A DNA stretch of 17,338 nt from Bacteroidota bacterium (GTDB lineage Bacteria > Bacteroidota > Bacteroidia > B-17B0 > Aurantibacillaceae), in NCBI GenBank assembly GCA_023433205.1, contig JAEZDS010000184.1, forward strand, positions 1 to 17,338. The letters are read 5' to 3'. This document shows positions 1 through 8,455 of the stretch, piece after piece (the stretch's first letter is position 1; each line of letters starts with the position of its first letter). Below the pieces are notes generated by a model, which was not told the DNA's origin, ran no database searches, and worked only from the letters and a program-made list of their open reading frames with translations. A program made the translations under genes and the position numbers.

Positions 1-62
1 TCGGCTGGGCACAGTACCTATGAATATATAGTTCTAACAAAAAATTGATGTGCGGTAATTTA

Positions 63-1856
63 TCACTCCTTCACAAATTTCTGCACCTGATCATTCAAAC
101 GCAGAAAATAAAGTCCCTGAGCCAAAACAGCAACATCAATAACACTGCTGCCCGGAGAAAGAATATGCACACTAAGCACCTGACCGACTGCATTAAGTAT
201 TTCAACCTGCACATCTGACTGTTGTGGATCTTCAAATCTCAATTTAATTTTTTCACGCGCCGGGTTCGGGAAAATGATCACCTGATGCTTTGATGTCTGG
301 TTTTTTTTCAAGCCGGTACAATCAGAGACATTTAGTTGCAGTGTTGCTGTAGCACTGCATCCGGTAACAGTGCTTGTGCCCGTTACTGAAAAAGCTGAAG
401 TGCTACCCGCAATGAATGAGATGAGCGGTGTTTGCGCCCCGGTATTCCAGGTGTACGTGGAGGCACCTGAAGCGAAGGCTGCGGTTGAGTCACCAATACA
501 GACAAAGCTGTTACTTTGTACTGCAACCGCCGGCAATGGCTTAACCGTTATCTTCAGTGCAGCCGGGCCTGCAATGCACCCCCCAGAACTGCTGCCGGAA
601 ACCGAGTAAGTTGTGGTGACACCTGGCGTAACCACGTACGAATTCGTGTTGGGACCGCCAGCCCATGTATATGAGCTTGCGCCCGAAACATTAAGGGTTG
701 CAGTGCCTCCCGCGCAAAAAGTATTGCTGCTGGCTGAAACGGTAATGCCCGGAGTAGTGTTCAACAATACGGCAGCCGAATAATAATCAACCGACGCAGC
801 CAGATCCGGCCTGCCGTCTCCATCAAAATCAGACGCAGTGAGACCGGTGGGAGCGGCACCTAAAGGGTAACTTACCGCGGTGCCATAAGTTCCGTTGCTG
901 TTCTGGTACAACACTGATATGTTGTTAGTGTTGTAATTCGCCGTTGCCAGATCCAGCTTACCATCACCGTTAAAGTCAGCGCTTACAATCGCCTTGGGAA
1001 ATGTGCCTATGGCGTAAGTTGTTCCGGCTGCAAAGCTGCCTGTGCCGGTTGCAAGCCGTACAGAAACAACGTTGGAGTTCCAGCTTGCCATAGCGATATC
1101 TGAGCGACCATCACCATTAAAATCTGCCGCGGTAATGGCAGATATATATAATCCAAGCTGCGCATAATGCACGGCATTGTTAAAGCTCCCTGTTCCAGTG
1201 CCATATAAAACAGAAAAATCGTACTGACTTGACTGCCCGCCTCTGCCTACAGCCAGATCAACTTTGCCGTCACCATTAAAGTCACCCGTGGTGATCTTCT
1301 GGCCACCCAGGCATGAATAGGTAACCTCCGGTCCAAAGTTACCGTTGCCGGTGTTCAGCTTTACACCAACATTATAGTTCTGGTAAGTGTTGATCACTGC
1401 AATATCCGGAAGACCATCGCCGTTAAAGTCAGCCGCCACAATATCAACCGGTGCCCATGCCATCCCGCTTCCTATCGGAAACGCGAAGCTGCCGGTACCG
1501 GTACCCAACAGCAGTCTGTACCCCCCTCCATTAACAACCGCCAGATCAAGATTCCCGTCCGCGTTGAAATCAGCGATGGTCATTGCATACAAACCATTGG
1601 CAGCCGGAAACGTAACAGCAGGACTAAAACTGCCGGTGCCGGTTCCCAGCATAACCGACACATTGTTGGTGCCTGCATTGGCCGTTGCCAGATCAGGTAT
1701 ACCATCGTTATTAAAATCGCCTGACACAATTGCGTTTGGCGCGAATGCAACACTGTAATTACTCACTGCAGAAAAACAAACACCGTTTTGCACCTGTGAA
1801 TTAGCCAGCAGCACGGTGAGAAAGGTGATAAAAAAAAGAACCAGATACTTAAGCAT
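63..1856 (-). CDS. FG-GAP/VCBS repeat protein with T9SS type A sorting domain
   Basis: Secreted, probably surface-bound protein of 597 residues. A hydrophobic signal peptide covers residues 1-20 and probably ends near the Ala-Asn-Ser-Gln stretch. Seven FG-GAP/VCBS repeats follow. Each is centred on a Ca2+-binding DFNxDGxxD loop, with first Asp near residues 47, 96, 143, 192, 245, 294 and 343, a spacing of 47-53 residues, and most carry the phrase GTGTGSF or a variant. Such repeats build integrin-alpha-like beta-propellers. Two Cys-containing Ig/PKD-like segments lie at about 370-440 and 445-512. The end (about 527-597) has the T9SS type A hallmarks: a FPNP motif, a GLYFLRL strand and a basic tail. 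Export by T9SS is inferred from family knowledge; the ligand is unknown. It is divergently oriented to the next gene. The start was chosen because the signal peptide begins at this Met. Confidence 0.93.
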   Translation of the reverse strand: MLKYLVLFFITFLTVLLANSQVQNGVCFSAVSNYSVAFAPNAIVSGDFNNDGIPDLATANAGTNNVSVMLGTGTGSFSPAVTFPAANGLYAMTIADFNADGNLDLAVVNGGGYRLLLGTGTGSFAFPIGSGMAWAPVDIVAADFNGDGLPDIAVINTYQNYNVGVKLNTGNGNFGPEVTYSCLGGQKITTGDFNGDGKVDLAVGRGGQSSQYDFSVLYGTGTGSFNNAVHYAQLGLYISAITAADFNGDGRSDIAMASWNSNVVSVRLATGTGSFAAGTTYAIGTFPKAIVSADFNGDGKLDLATANYNTNNISVLYQNSNGTYGTAVSYPLGAAPTGLTASDFDGDGRPDLAASVDYYSAAVLLNTTPGITVSASSNTFCAGGTATLNVSGASSYTWAGGPNTNSYVVTPGVTTTYSVSGSSSGGCIAGPAALKITVKPLPAVAVQSNSFVCIGDSTAAFASGASTYTWNTGAQTPLISFIAGSTSAFSVTGTSTVTGCSATATLQLNVSDCTGLKKNQTSKHQVIIFPNPAREKIKLRFEDPQQSDVQVEILNAVGQVLSVHILSPGSSVIDVAVLAQGLYFLRLNDQVQKFVKE

Positions 1857-2086
1857 GATTATTTCAGTTGTTTAAAAAGATCAATTTTTCTCGAAGGATT
1901 CAAGGCCCCGCTTTTGAATTCGCTAAGAAAGTGAGATCAAAATTAGAGCAATTCCATAGATAATCCTAACGCCTTAAGCGCAGGACAGCTGCTTCTGATC
2001 ACACGCAAACCAGGCTCCGGATGGAAGCGAGAAATACACAATGGGAGGACCTTCCAAATTTAACAGTGCCCGTTCACCTATTTATA

Positions 2087-2106
2087 TACCTTTGGTTAAA
2101 AGGAGG
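2087..2106 (+). promoter_or_regulatory. Promoter -7 element plus strong Shine-Dalgarno
   Basis: TACCTTTG at 2087-2094 fits the Bacteroidota -7 consensus TAnnTTTG. AGGAGG at 2101-2106 lies 6 nt before the ATG at 2113. Together they place the true start at 2113, because the in-frame ATG at 2041 would lie upstream of this promoter. No convincing -33 TTTG is seen. Such a strong Shine-Dalgarno is unusual in this phylum. Confidence 0.5.
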
Positions 2107-2112
2107 CAAAAA

Positions 2113-4245
2113 ATGTTTCAGCTATTATACAGAAATGTAATCGCGATCCTGGCCTGTATAAACTTTTTTTATTCGGCCGCACAATCGCCCTGCACGGGAA
2201 CTCCCTCAGCCAACAGTATGCTTCCTTCGGCGCATTTTACGATCTGCGCCGGCACAACTGCCAACCTGAGCCTTGCCAACAGTTACAGCAATTCGGGCAT
2301 CACCTTTCAATGGCAGTCGTCGTCAACCTCTACGGTTGGACCTTTCACCGATATTAACGGTGCCCGTTCACAATACTATACAACAACTGTACTGCACAAC
2401 ACTTTATATTATAACGTGGTGATCACCTGCACCAACAGCGGCATCTCCATCAATGTTCCTGTTACTGTTTCGGTTGTACCATGTTACACAGCATGTACCG
2501 GAACTCCCAGTAATACGCTTGCCCCTGCATCACAAACTATCTGTGCCGGCAATGATGCCACAATCACAACGGCCGGCAGCACGATGTACTATACCGGCTA
2601 CCAGTATCAGTGGAACTCGGCAAGTGCTGCAAGCGGTCCGTACTCTTCCGTACCAGGAGCAACTTCAAACACGTACGTTTCAAACAATCCCGGCAGCACC
2701 TTGTACTACAACGCGGTAATTACCTGTACCAACAGCGGCATCAGTTTTACTACCGCACCCGCAGCAGTTCACGTAACCTCATGTTCAGCATGCTCGGGTC
2801 CTCCTTCCACAAATACCATCACCGGCGCATCTACACTTTGCGCAGGCAGTTCGGCTACGCTCGGCATTGCCACTGCTTATTCGCTTACAGGGCTCACCTA
2901 TCAATGGCAAACTTCATCTACTTCACCAGCAGGGCCTTTTAGTCCACAGAGTGGCGCTACGTTAAGTTCTTACACCACGCAGCCTTTACTGGCCAACACT
3001 TTTTTTAATCTTGTGATCACCTGCACAAATACCAGCCAAAACACTTCCCTTTTGCACAGCATCTCAGTTGTGTCGTGCGCAACAGCCTGTGCCGGTCCGC
3101 CACCCGCAAGCAGTCTGCTTCCTGTAAGCCAGACCATTTGTGCGGGAAGCGCTGCCACCCTTGCGCTTTCAGACACGTATTCAAATTCTACGGGCTACAA
3201 TTTTCAGTGGCAGAGCGCCCCGGCCGCAACAGGACCCTTCAGCGCGGTGGCCGGTGGCACAGCAACCTCATATACGACCGCCTCATTAAGCACCGGTGCC
3301 TATTATAATGTGGTGATCACCTGCACCAACAGCAGCCAGAGTTTCACCACCAACACAGTTTTTATTTCTGTGGCAACCTGCACAGCCTGCAGCGGCACAC
3401 CAGGCAGCAACACCATTGTTCCTGTTTCACCAACCATTTGTGCAGGCAACAGCGCCTCTCTTTCACTGGCAGCAACTTACACCGCTTCAGGTTACACCTA
3501 TCAGTGGCAACAATCAACAACCTCACTTGCCGGTCCATTCACCGCCATCAATAATGCCACAACAAATGCCTATACAACACCGGCACTTGCAAACACAGTC
3601 TATTATCAGCTGATGGTCACCTGCACTAACAGCGGTTTAAGTAACACCATCGTTAATCCTGTGTACGTAATCCCCTGCTCTACCCTTTGCGCAGGCGCGC
3701 CGTCAAATAATACAATTATCCCGCAAAACCATACAGTTTGTGCAGGCGCCGCGGCAAGTATGAGTCTCGTCACTAACTACACCGTGGCCGGCATCACCTA
3801 CCAGTGGTTATCGGCAAATACTGCCGCCGGGCCATTCACCGTTATTCCTGGCGCTAACCAGTCAAGTTATGTGCAGGCCGCAGTTAGCAACACCATGTAT
3901 TTTAAAGTGGTGATCACCTGCACTGCCACCAACCAGAGTTTTGAGACAGTACATGAGGTTAAAGCCATAAACTGTGAAACCACTGGCATGTCTGCATCCG
4001 CAATCCCTTCAGGTGATGGATTTGAGATCTTCCCTAATCCCGTAACACAGTTTGTGGCAGTGCGTGCAGGCAACAATCAAAGCGGCAGACTTAAAATTAC
4101 AGATCTTACCGGGCGATTGGTTTTAACGGCACAATTCTCCGGCACTGCCAGCAGCGTAGACGTACAAGAACTTTCACCGGGCATCTATTTTATTCAGCTC
4201 GAACAAAACGGCAGGGTGTTCACAAAAAAGCTGATTAAGCAGTGA
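2113..4245 (+). CDS. Six-module Cys-rich repeat protein with T9SS type A sorting domain
   Basis: Exported protein of 710 residues from the chosen start, which has an AGGAGG site 6 nt upstream and begins directly with a signal peptide (MFQLLYRN, hydrophobic core, then AAQ). An in-frame ATG at 2041 would add 24 non-signal residues and is rejected. The body is six tandem modules of 99-101 residues. Each opens with CxGxP, then has an (I/L/V)CAG turn, a YQWQ-type strand, an AGPF or similar turn, a Y-Y strand and a VITCTN strand, closing at the next Cys pair. The pattern suggests Ig-like beta-sandwiches, each with conserved Cys. The C-terminus carries FEIFPNP, GIYFIQL and a KKLIKQ end, a typical T9SS type A domain, so cell-surface anchoring or release is inferred. 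It is probably adhesin-like, but no binding partner can be named. It converges on the next gene. Confidence 0.93.
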   Translation: MFQLLYRNVIAILACINFFYSAAQSPCTGTPSANSMLPSAHFTICAGTTANLSLANSYSNSGITFQWQSSSTSTVGPFTDINGARSQYYTTTVLHNTLYYNVVITCTNSGISINVPVTVSVVPCYTACTGTPSNTLAPASQTICAGNDATITTAGSTMYYTGYQYQWNSASAASGPYSSVPGATSNTYVSNNPGSTLYYNAVITCTNSGISFTTAPAAVHVTSCSACSGPPSTNTITGASTLCAGSSATLGIATAYSLTGLTYQWQTSSTSPAGPFSPQSGATLSSYTTQPLLANTFFNLVITCTNTSQNTSLLHSISVVSCATACAGPPPASSLLPVSQTICAGSAATLALSDTYSNSTGYNFQWQSAPAATGPFSAVAGGTATSYTTASLSTGAYYNVVITCTNSSQSFTTNTVFISVATCTACSGTPGSNTIVPVSPTICAGNSASLSLAATYTASGYTYQWQQSTTSLAGPFTAINNATTNAYTTPALANTVYYQLMVTCTNSGLSNTIVNPVYVIPCSTLCAGAPSNNTIIPQNHTVCAGAAASMSLVTNYTVAGITYQWLSANTAAGPFTVIPGANQSSYVQAAVSNTMYFKVVITCTATNQSFETVHEVKAINCETTGMSASAIPSGDGFEIFPNPVTQFVAVRAGNNQSGRLKITDLTGRLVLTAQFSGTASSVDVQELSPGIYFIQLEQNGRVFTKKLIKQ
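2191..3972 (+). repeat. Six tandem ~300-bp coding repeats
   Basis: Six copies begin at about 2191, 2494, 2791, 3088, 3388 and 3688, a period of 297-303 bp. Some stretches are identical between copies; the 15-mer GTGGTGATCACCTGC recurs at 2416-2430, 3310-3324 and 3907-3921. The nucleotide identity makes gain or loss of modules by recombination plausible. Confidence 0.85.
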
Positions 4246-4280
4246 AAAAAGAAGCGCATCACCGTTGACTGCTTTTTTTT
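4237..4280. terminator. Candidate terminator between convergent genes
   Basis: AAGCAGT (4237-4243) pairs with ACTGCTT (4268-4274), and the right arm runs into a T tract ending at 4280. The loop of 24 nt is long and the left arm overlaps the stop of the plus-strand gene, so the call is weak. It would serve the plus-strand repeat protein. Confidence 0.35.
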
Positions 4281-4305
4281 GAGGAAGTGAAAGTTGTTTT
4301 GCGAC

Positions 4306-5553
4306 TTACTGGATCAGGATTTTTTTTGTCACTCGTTTACTATCTGAAACAATTGTAACAAACAGCACCCCCTTTGCAAGATCATGTACTGGCACCTCGA
4401 AATCACTTTTTACATTCTCTACCTTACGCAACAACCTGCCGTCAAAATCACAGATATTTATCGTGCCGCCAACTGGCGCGCCTCTTACATATAGCACCTT
4501 GCCATCAGGCGAAAAACATTTGAAGTCTGTTTCTGAAGATTCATCAAAGCCGAGAGGCTCCGGATCACCAACTGCAAAGAGGTCCTCCCGATAACAGCCC
4601 AGGCTATCTTTAACAGTTACGCGGTACCATTTTTCGCATAAGCCAGATGCCGTGCTGTTTGAAACCACCGCTTCAGGCCATGAGATGATGTAGGGCGGAA
4701 AGCCACCCGTAATGTTTGTTGTAGCAGTGGCATTGCACGATAACCAGTCGCCCGCCACATTAAGTGATATCTCCGGCGACGATAACTCAACAAGTGTAGC
4801 AAAAAATTCATGCTCATCACCGAGGCCATCTTTTGCTACAGCTTTGTATTCTCCGGCAGGAAGATCACAGGGCACACACATTCCGTAAAACAGATCCCAG
4901 GCAGCACCATTCCATTTGTACATCGAAAGCTGCACGGGATGCGGCAGGTCTGAAGTATCTGGCATAAAATAGCCGTCGGAACTGCCCTTGCAACTTACCT
5001 GTAAAGTGGCGGCACCGGTGGTCCGGCAATAGCAGGGCTGTATCCACGCGAGCTCTTCGAGCCTGAACCCATTTGTCCGGGCCCATTCCGACAATTCCGG
5101 GTAAATCAGATCCAGATCACGGATATAGCCGTTGTTGTTCTCTGTGGATATTTTTTTAGCAACACTGACAAAACCGGTCTCTATCATCAGCTGTCCCACC
5201 GCGCAGGCTGTGCCCAGGTGATCAATAAAATAGGGGGTGCGATCCCGGTGGTGCAGATTTATCGGAAATTGTCCGCGCAAGGCGTATGAATGGAGAATGT
5301 CGAGACATCTCATTCTCCGCTCCCGCGTTTTCAAGGAGAGTGCAGGGCTTGTTGAACTCCGAAGTGCAGCTTCAACATACAACAGGTGAGTTCTGATAAG
5401 CTCTGTCTCATTCAAAATCCCCGGCGCATCACTAACGACGGCGCAATTTTGTTTCGCCCAGCCCGCATTTAATTCCATGAGTTGCGCTTTTAATGATTTT
5501 GCAGCTGCGCAATTTGCCGATAACGAAACCATTAAGAAAAAAATAGTTTTCAT
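4306..5553 (-). CDS. Exported protein with CAVG/IQP-type domain, SprB-like repeat and degenerate T9SS tail
   Basis: Protein of 415 residues with a signal peptide at 1-18 (MKTIFFLMVS...CAAA). Residues about 96-176 form a conserved block with FPxN, RTPYFID, GTACAVG, a Trp-containing helix (SEWA) and EELAWIQP. I recognise this block from exported proteins of Bacteroidota and myxobacteria, but I know of no function for it. A Cys-rich linker follows. Residues about 269-322 look like one SprB-type repeat (GGFPPY...SW, then VTVKDSLGC). The last ~70 residues resemble a T9SS type A domain with GRLLRK and a KKILIQ end, but the usual YPNP motif is replaced by FSPDG. Secretion is therefore likely, with a slightly atypical sorting signal. 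It stands alone, convergent with the preceding gene and divergent from the next. Confidence 0.88.
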   Translation of the reverse strand: MKTIFFLMVSLSANCAAAKSLKAQLMELNAGWAKQNCAVVSDAPGILNETELIRTHLLYVEAALRSSTSPALSLKTRERRMRCLDILHSYALRGQFPINLHHRDRTPYFIDHLGTACAVGQLMIETGFVSVAKKISTENNNGYIRDLDLIYPELSEWARTNGFRLEELAWIQPCYCRTTGAATLQVSCKGSSDGYFMPDTSDLPHPVQLSMYKWNGAAWDLFYGMCVPCDLPAGEYKAVAKDGLGDEHEFFATLVELSSPEISLNVAGDWLSCNATATTNITGGFPPYIISWPEAVVSNSTASGLCEKWYRVTVKDSLGCYREDLFAVGDPEPLGFDESSETDFKCFSPDGKVLYVRGAPVGGTINICDFDGRLLRKVENVKSDFEVPVHDLAKGVLFVTIVSDSKRVTKKILIQ

Positions 5554-5906
5554 GTCTTTAAGATTTTAAAGTTTTGCATCAAAAATGATGCGGAGAATTG
5601 TTAAATGGAACGGCCTGTACTTAGAATTGGTTTAGCCTGCCACGGTGAAGTCCGTTAGCTGACACAGCTATTGTATTCCCAATCAACCGTAAACTACCCT
5701 CGTTTAATTTGAATTCTTGCAGCGGAGCAGCAGAGGCTTAGTGTTGCAAATCTATCGTAGGCCTTTTTCCACAAGCAATAAAAACCTGACCGGTAGAACC
5801 AAAATAAAGAACAGTTGTAAAATGCTGTTGGTTTTTGCTGCTGCCTGGTTGTAACTTAACATTAAACCTTGAACTTTTTTAGAATGACACAAAAAAACCA
5901 GAAACC
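5554..5906. other. 353-bp divergent intergenic region
   Basis: It separates two divergent exported-protein genes, so it should hold both promoters. I see no good TAnnTTTG element on either strand. A perfect hairpin GCATCA-AAAA-TGATGC lies at 5576-5591, 23 nt upstream of the minus-strand start, and could be an operator or a leader stem. No open frame with protein-like composition was found. Confidence 0.4.
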
Positions 5907-6617
5907 ATGACTCATTTCATATCTACTCCAAAAAGTTTTATCCTGTTTGCATTTATAATGTTGGCGGGTATGATTGCTGACGCCCAACAGGCAACACAAA
6001 CCATTAAGCTGGAAGTCAGGATGAGCGATTCTGCAACTTCAGAAGAGATTCCTTTTGCAAATGTTGTTCTCTACGACCATTCCGGAACACAAATTGATGT
6101 CGCTATCACAAACATGGATGGCGTGGTGCTGTTTGATAAATTAAAACCGGCCGAGTACAAGGTGAAGGGTATTTATGTGGGTTATAGTGCCACAGAACAA
6201 AATGTTGATCTGCGCACTTCGGGACGATTTTTATCAATTGAGTTACGTCTCACTGCCGCCAACCTGGTTTCCTGCGGGTGGATATGCTGCGGTATCTATG
6301 AACCCGTAGAAGATGAAACATACCAGGCATACAGCAGGCCGCTGGATGAGGAGGATGAGGAACTGCTTGCCGACCTGAACGATTTTATTTGTTACCCGAA
6401 TCCAGTGAGAGAGCAACTGCACGTATCGGTTAACGGAATATATGCAACTGCAATGGCCATGATCTCTCCTGCCGGGAAGGTAATACGCACCTTTGATCTT
6501 GATGAAGAGTGGGAAATAGACATCAACCTTCGGGGCCACCCGGCAGGACTGTACTATTTTGTTTGTTCCGGCGAAGGAAAAAGTTCAACCGTGAAAAAAG
6601 TCGTGAAAGTGGATTAA
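5907..6617 (+). CDS. Carboxypeptidase-regulatory-like domain protein with T9SS type A tail
   Basis: Exported protein of 236 residues. The signal peptide covers residues 1-27 and ends in MIADAQQ. Residues about 33-115 form a carboxypeptidase regulatory-like (Ig-fold) domain: EEIPFANVVLYD, then ITNMDGVVLFDKL, then YKVKGIYVGY. This fold is common as the first domain of Bacteroidota surface proteins. A short Cys cluster, CGWICC (123-128), and an acidic linker (DEEDEE) follow. Residues about 160-236 look like a T9SS type A sorting domain with YPNPVREQL, a GLYYFV strand and a KKVVKVD end. With nothing between the first domain and the sorting tail except the linker, the protein may be a small surface-attached module; no enzyme domain is present. 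The ATG directly precedes the signal peptide. Confidence 0.87.
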   Translation: MTHFISTPKSFILFAFIMLAGMIADAQQATQTIKLEVRMSDSATSEEIPFANVVLYDHSGTQIDVAITNMDGVVLFDKLKPAEYKVKGIYVGYSATEQNVDLRTSGRFLSIELRLTAANLVSCGWICCGIYEPVEDETYQAYSRPLDEEDEELLADLNDFICYPNPVREQLHVSVNGIYATAMAMISPAGKVIRTFDLDEEWEIDINLRGHPAGLYYFVCSGEGKSSTVKKVVKVD

Positions 6618-6738
6618 GTGTAGAGCAAATTCTCCGGCTAAATATTTTGCGGTCCTGTTTATGGATCATCTAAGCTCCCAGATAATAAGTGGCAGCAGGC
6701 AATTGAACAACTAAAGAAGCAAAAAACAGGTCCGCGCT

Positions 6739-6990
6739 TTATGCCGCGCTTCCAATCTGTCCCGATTCACCACAAAAATCATCAGGTGAATCCGGATCAA
6801 CAGGCAGGAGGTCCTGCAACCGGTAAAGTGTAAGCCTGGATCCCACCGTAAACCATTTATTGTCTGCTGACTTAATTGCAGGTACGCCAAGAATGTCTCC
6901 CGAACTTTCCTTTATTCTTTTTGCAGCAACATATATCCGCTTCAGTACGTTGAAAAATACGGTCTCCTTTCTCAAATCTATCTCTTCCAT
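6739..6990 (-). CDS. Small hypothetical protein
   Basis: Open frame of 83 residues that I do not recognise. The N-terminal half is charged and probably helical (VLKRIYVAAKRIKES). It is followed by a hydrophilic segment with DNKWFTVGSRLTLYRLQDLLPVD and an acidic, Gly/Ser-rich end. There is no signal peptide and no Cys pair apart from one Cys near the end. The amino acid composition is more protein-like than the frame on the opposite strand, which is why I prefer the minus strand. A weak GGAA lies just before the ATG. It could also be a chance frame. Confidence 0.45.
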   Translation of the reverse strand: MEEIDLRKETVFFNVLKRIYVAAKRIKESSGDILGVPAIKSADNKWFTVGSRLTLYRLQDLLPVDPDSPDDFCGESGQIGSAA

Positions 6991-7312
6991 GATTTCCAGC
7001 TTTATTCTTCATTTAAATTACTATCAGAATACGCTTGCACCCCCAATTTCCGACCAGCAGTGTAAAATGTGGGCTGAAACGGCGATATTTCAACAGCCTG
7101 GTATCGCCCATTAACAGAAATTTAAAAGTGAGAGGTTAATGAGGACTGGTGACAGATAGCTCCCAGATCAACAAACGATTGTATCAGCGCCTCAACTCCT
7201 ACCAAAGAAAGATCATACATACCTTCTTAATGCCACCGCCGCAGGAATGAAAATAGTCCCCACTTGTAAAACACGGGCTTATGAATATGAGCTCTTCCAC
7301 TAACTTTATATT
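6991..7312. other. 322-bp intergenic region, nothing recognised
   Basis: Between the small minus-strand gene and the next plus-strand gene. TAACTTTA close to the ATG at 7313 only partly fits TAnnTTTG. No RNA gene, clear hairpin or repeat was seen. Confidence 0.4.
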
Positions 7313-8395
7313 ATGCGTGGTTTTTTGTTGTTTTTAATTATCTGCTGTGGAATTTGCCAGCTCCGCGCGCAGTATCTCTGGAAACGAGAGCAACGACGAG
7401 ACTATGCCAGCCCCTTTTTCGACGGGCAGTTTGGAAAACAGCCATTAGCCAGTTTTGAGCTGAAAGACGTACACCTGTATAAAAAGAAAAAAGTGAAAAA
7501 GATCCTGGTCTATTCCAACGATTCAATACTGCTTCAGGCAACCGAACTTGACAGCAGCGGCAAAATTGTGAAAGAGGGAACCTTTGACGGACAGTACTTC
7601 AGAGTGTCCTGTTCAAGTGGTGCAAACCCGAAAAAGACGGCCTATTCTTATTATCTGCAAAACCGGCTAATGAGGACAGACACAAATGTTAACACAAACT
7701 TTGAATATAAGAACGGAGACACCATGATGCAGTTCCATCGTTCTGAACGTTTTGTGTATAGATCAGGCGAGCTGCTGAATAAGCAGAACAGGTATTACAA
7801 CAACAGCTACTTCCGGAAACGGATCCGCGTAAACCGCGAGGGGAGCAACGTCACCTATGTGAACCGCTGGGGCTGGAAGCGGCATTATGTGACATTCCTG
7901 AAAAAAAGATTTCCCACAAATTTTGATTCGTTAAAAATATATCTGGCAAGCAGCAGTATAGAGCAGGGATCGTTCTATGCCCGGAAAAGCAGGGTCACCT
8001 TAGATACGGCAGCCATTAAAACACATCCTTTTTTTAAGCGCTACAGGCCCATACAGAAAACAACCATTCATGTCGCCGGACAGAACTTCCAGGAGCCCTA
8101 TTTTGGCTATAGCAACGATGGCTGGAGCTGTGGTTTTAGTAACCGCTGGCGGGATTATCCAACATTCGAAAAACTGGAATGGACCTACAACGATAAGGGT
8201 TTACAGGACACTTACCTTTCGCTGTATTATCCTCAGGATACAAGTAAAGCAGCAATCGCGCGTTATAAGGAGGAAAAAGAAAAGGCGATCCAGGCAGGGG
8301 CAACTTTTCAGGAAGGCATGGACGGCTTTTATCCGCGCAAAAAAACGCCGATTGTCAGGAGGATCTATTTTGTGAGGTATGAGTATTTTGAATAA
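7313..8395 (+). CDS. Exported protein of unknown function
   Basis: Protein of 360 residues with a signal peptide at 1-19 (MRGFLLFLIICCGICQLRAQ). The mature part is basic and rich in Tyr, Arg, Lys and aromatic residues, with many short beta-strand-like stretches such as KKILVYSND, FEYKNGD, RFVYRSGELLNKQ and LEWTYNDKGLQ. These recall the YD/RHS-like strands of the next two genes, but the repeat is weaker. There is no lipobox after the signal peptide and no T9SS tail, so periplasmic or outer-membrane-associated residence is the simplest reading. I recognise no catalytic motif. It is convergent with the following pair and is not in their operon. Confidence 0.82.
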   Translation: MRGFLLFLIICCGICQLRAQYLWKREQRRDYASPFFDGQFGKQPLASFELKDVHLYKKKKVKKILVYSNDSILLQATELDSSGKIVKEGTFDGQYFRVSCSSGANPKKTAYSYYLQNRLMRTDTNVNTNFEYKNGDTMMQFHRSERFVYRSGELLNKQNRYYNNSYFRKRIRVNREGSNVTYVNRWGWKRHYVTFLKKRFPTNFDSLKIYLASSSIEQGSFYARKSRVTLDTAAIKTHPFFKRYRPIQKTTIHVAGQNFQEPYFGYSNDGWSCGFSNRWRDYPTFEKLEWTYNDKGLQDTYLSLYYPQDTSKAAIARYKEEKEKAIQAGATFQEGMDGFYPRKKTPIVRRIYFVRYEYFE

Positions 8396-8455
8396 GGATA
8401 GAACTGCAATAGAAAGATTGTATCATACCAATTGCTCTGCCACCAACCATTCAAC

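Noticed and set aside
370..609. Plus-strand open frame inside the FG-GAP gene
   Set aside because: It lies wholly within a well-supported gene on the other strand and has no recognisable protein features.
2041..2112. Upstream in-frame ATG of the six-module protein
   Set aside because: It adds 24 non-signal residues, and both a -7 element and a strong Shine-Dalgarno lie downstream of it.
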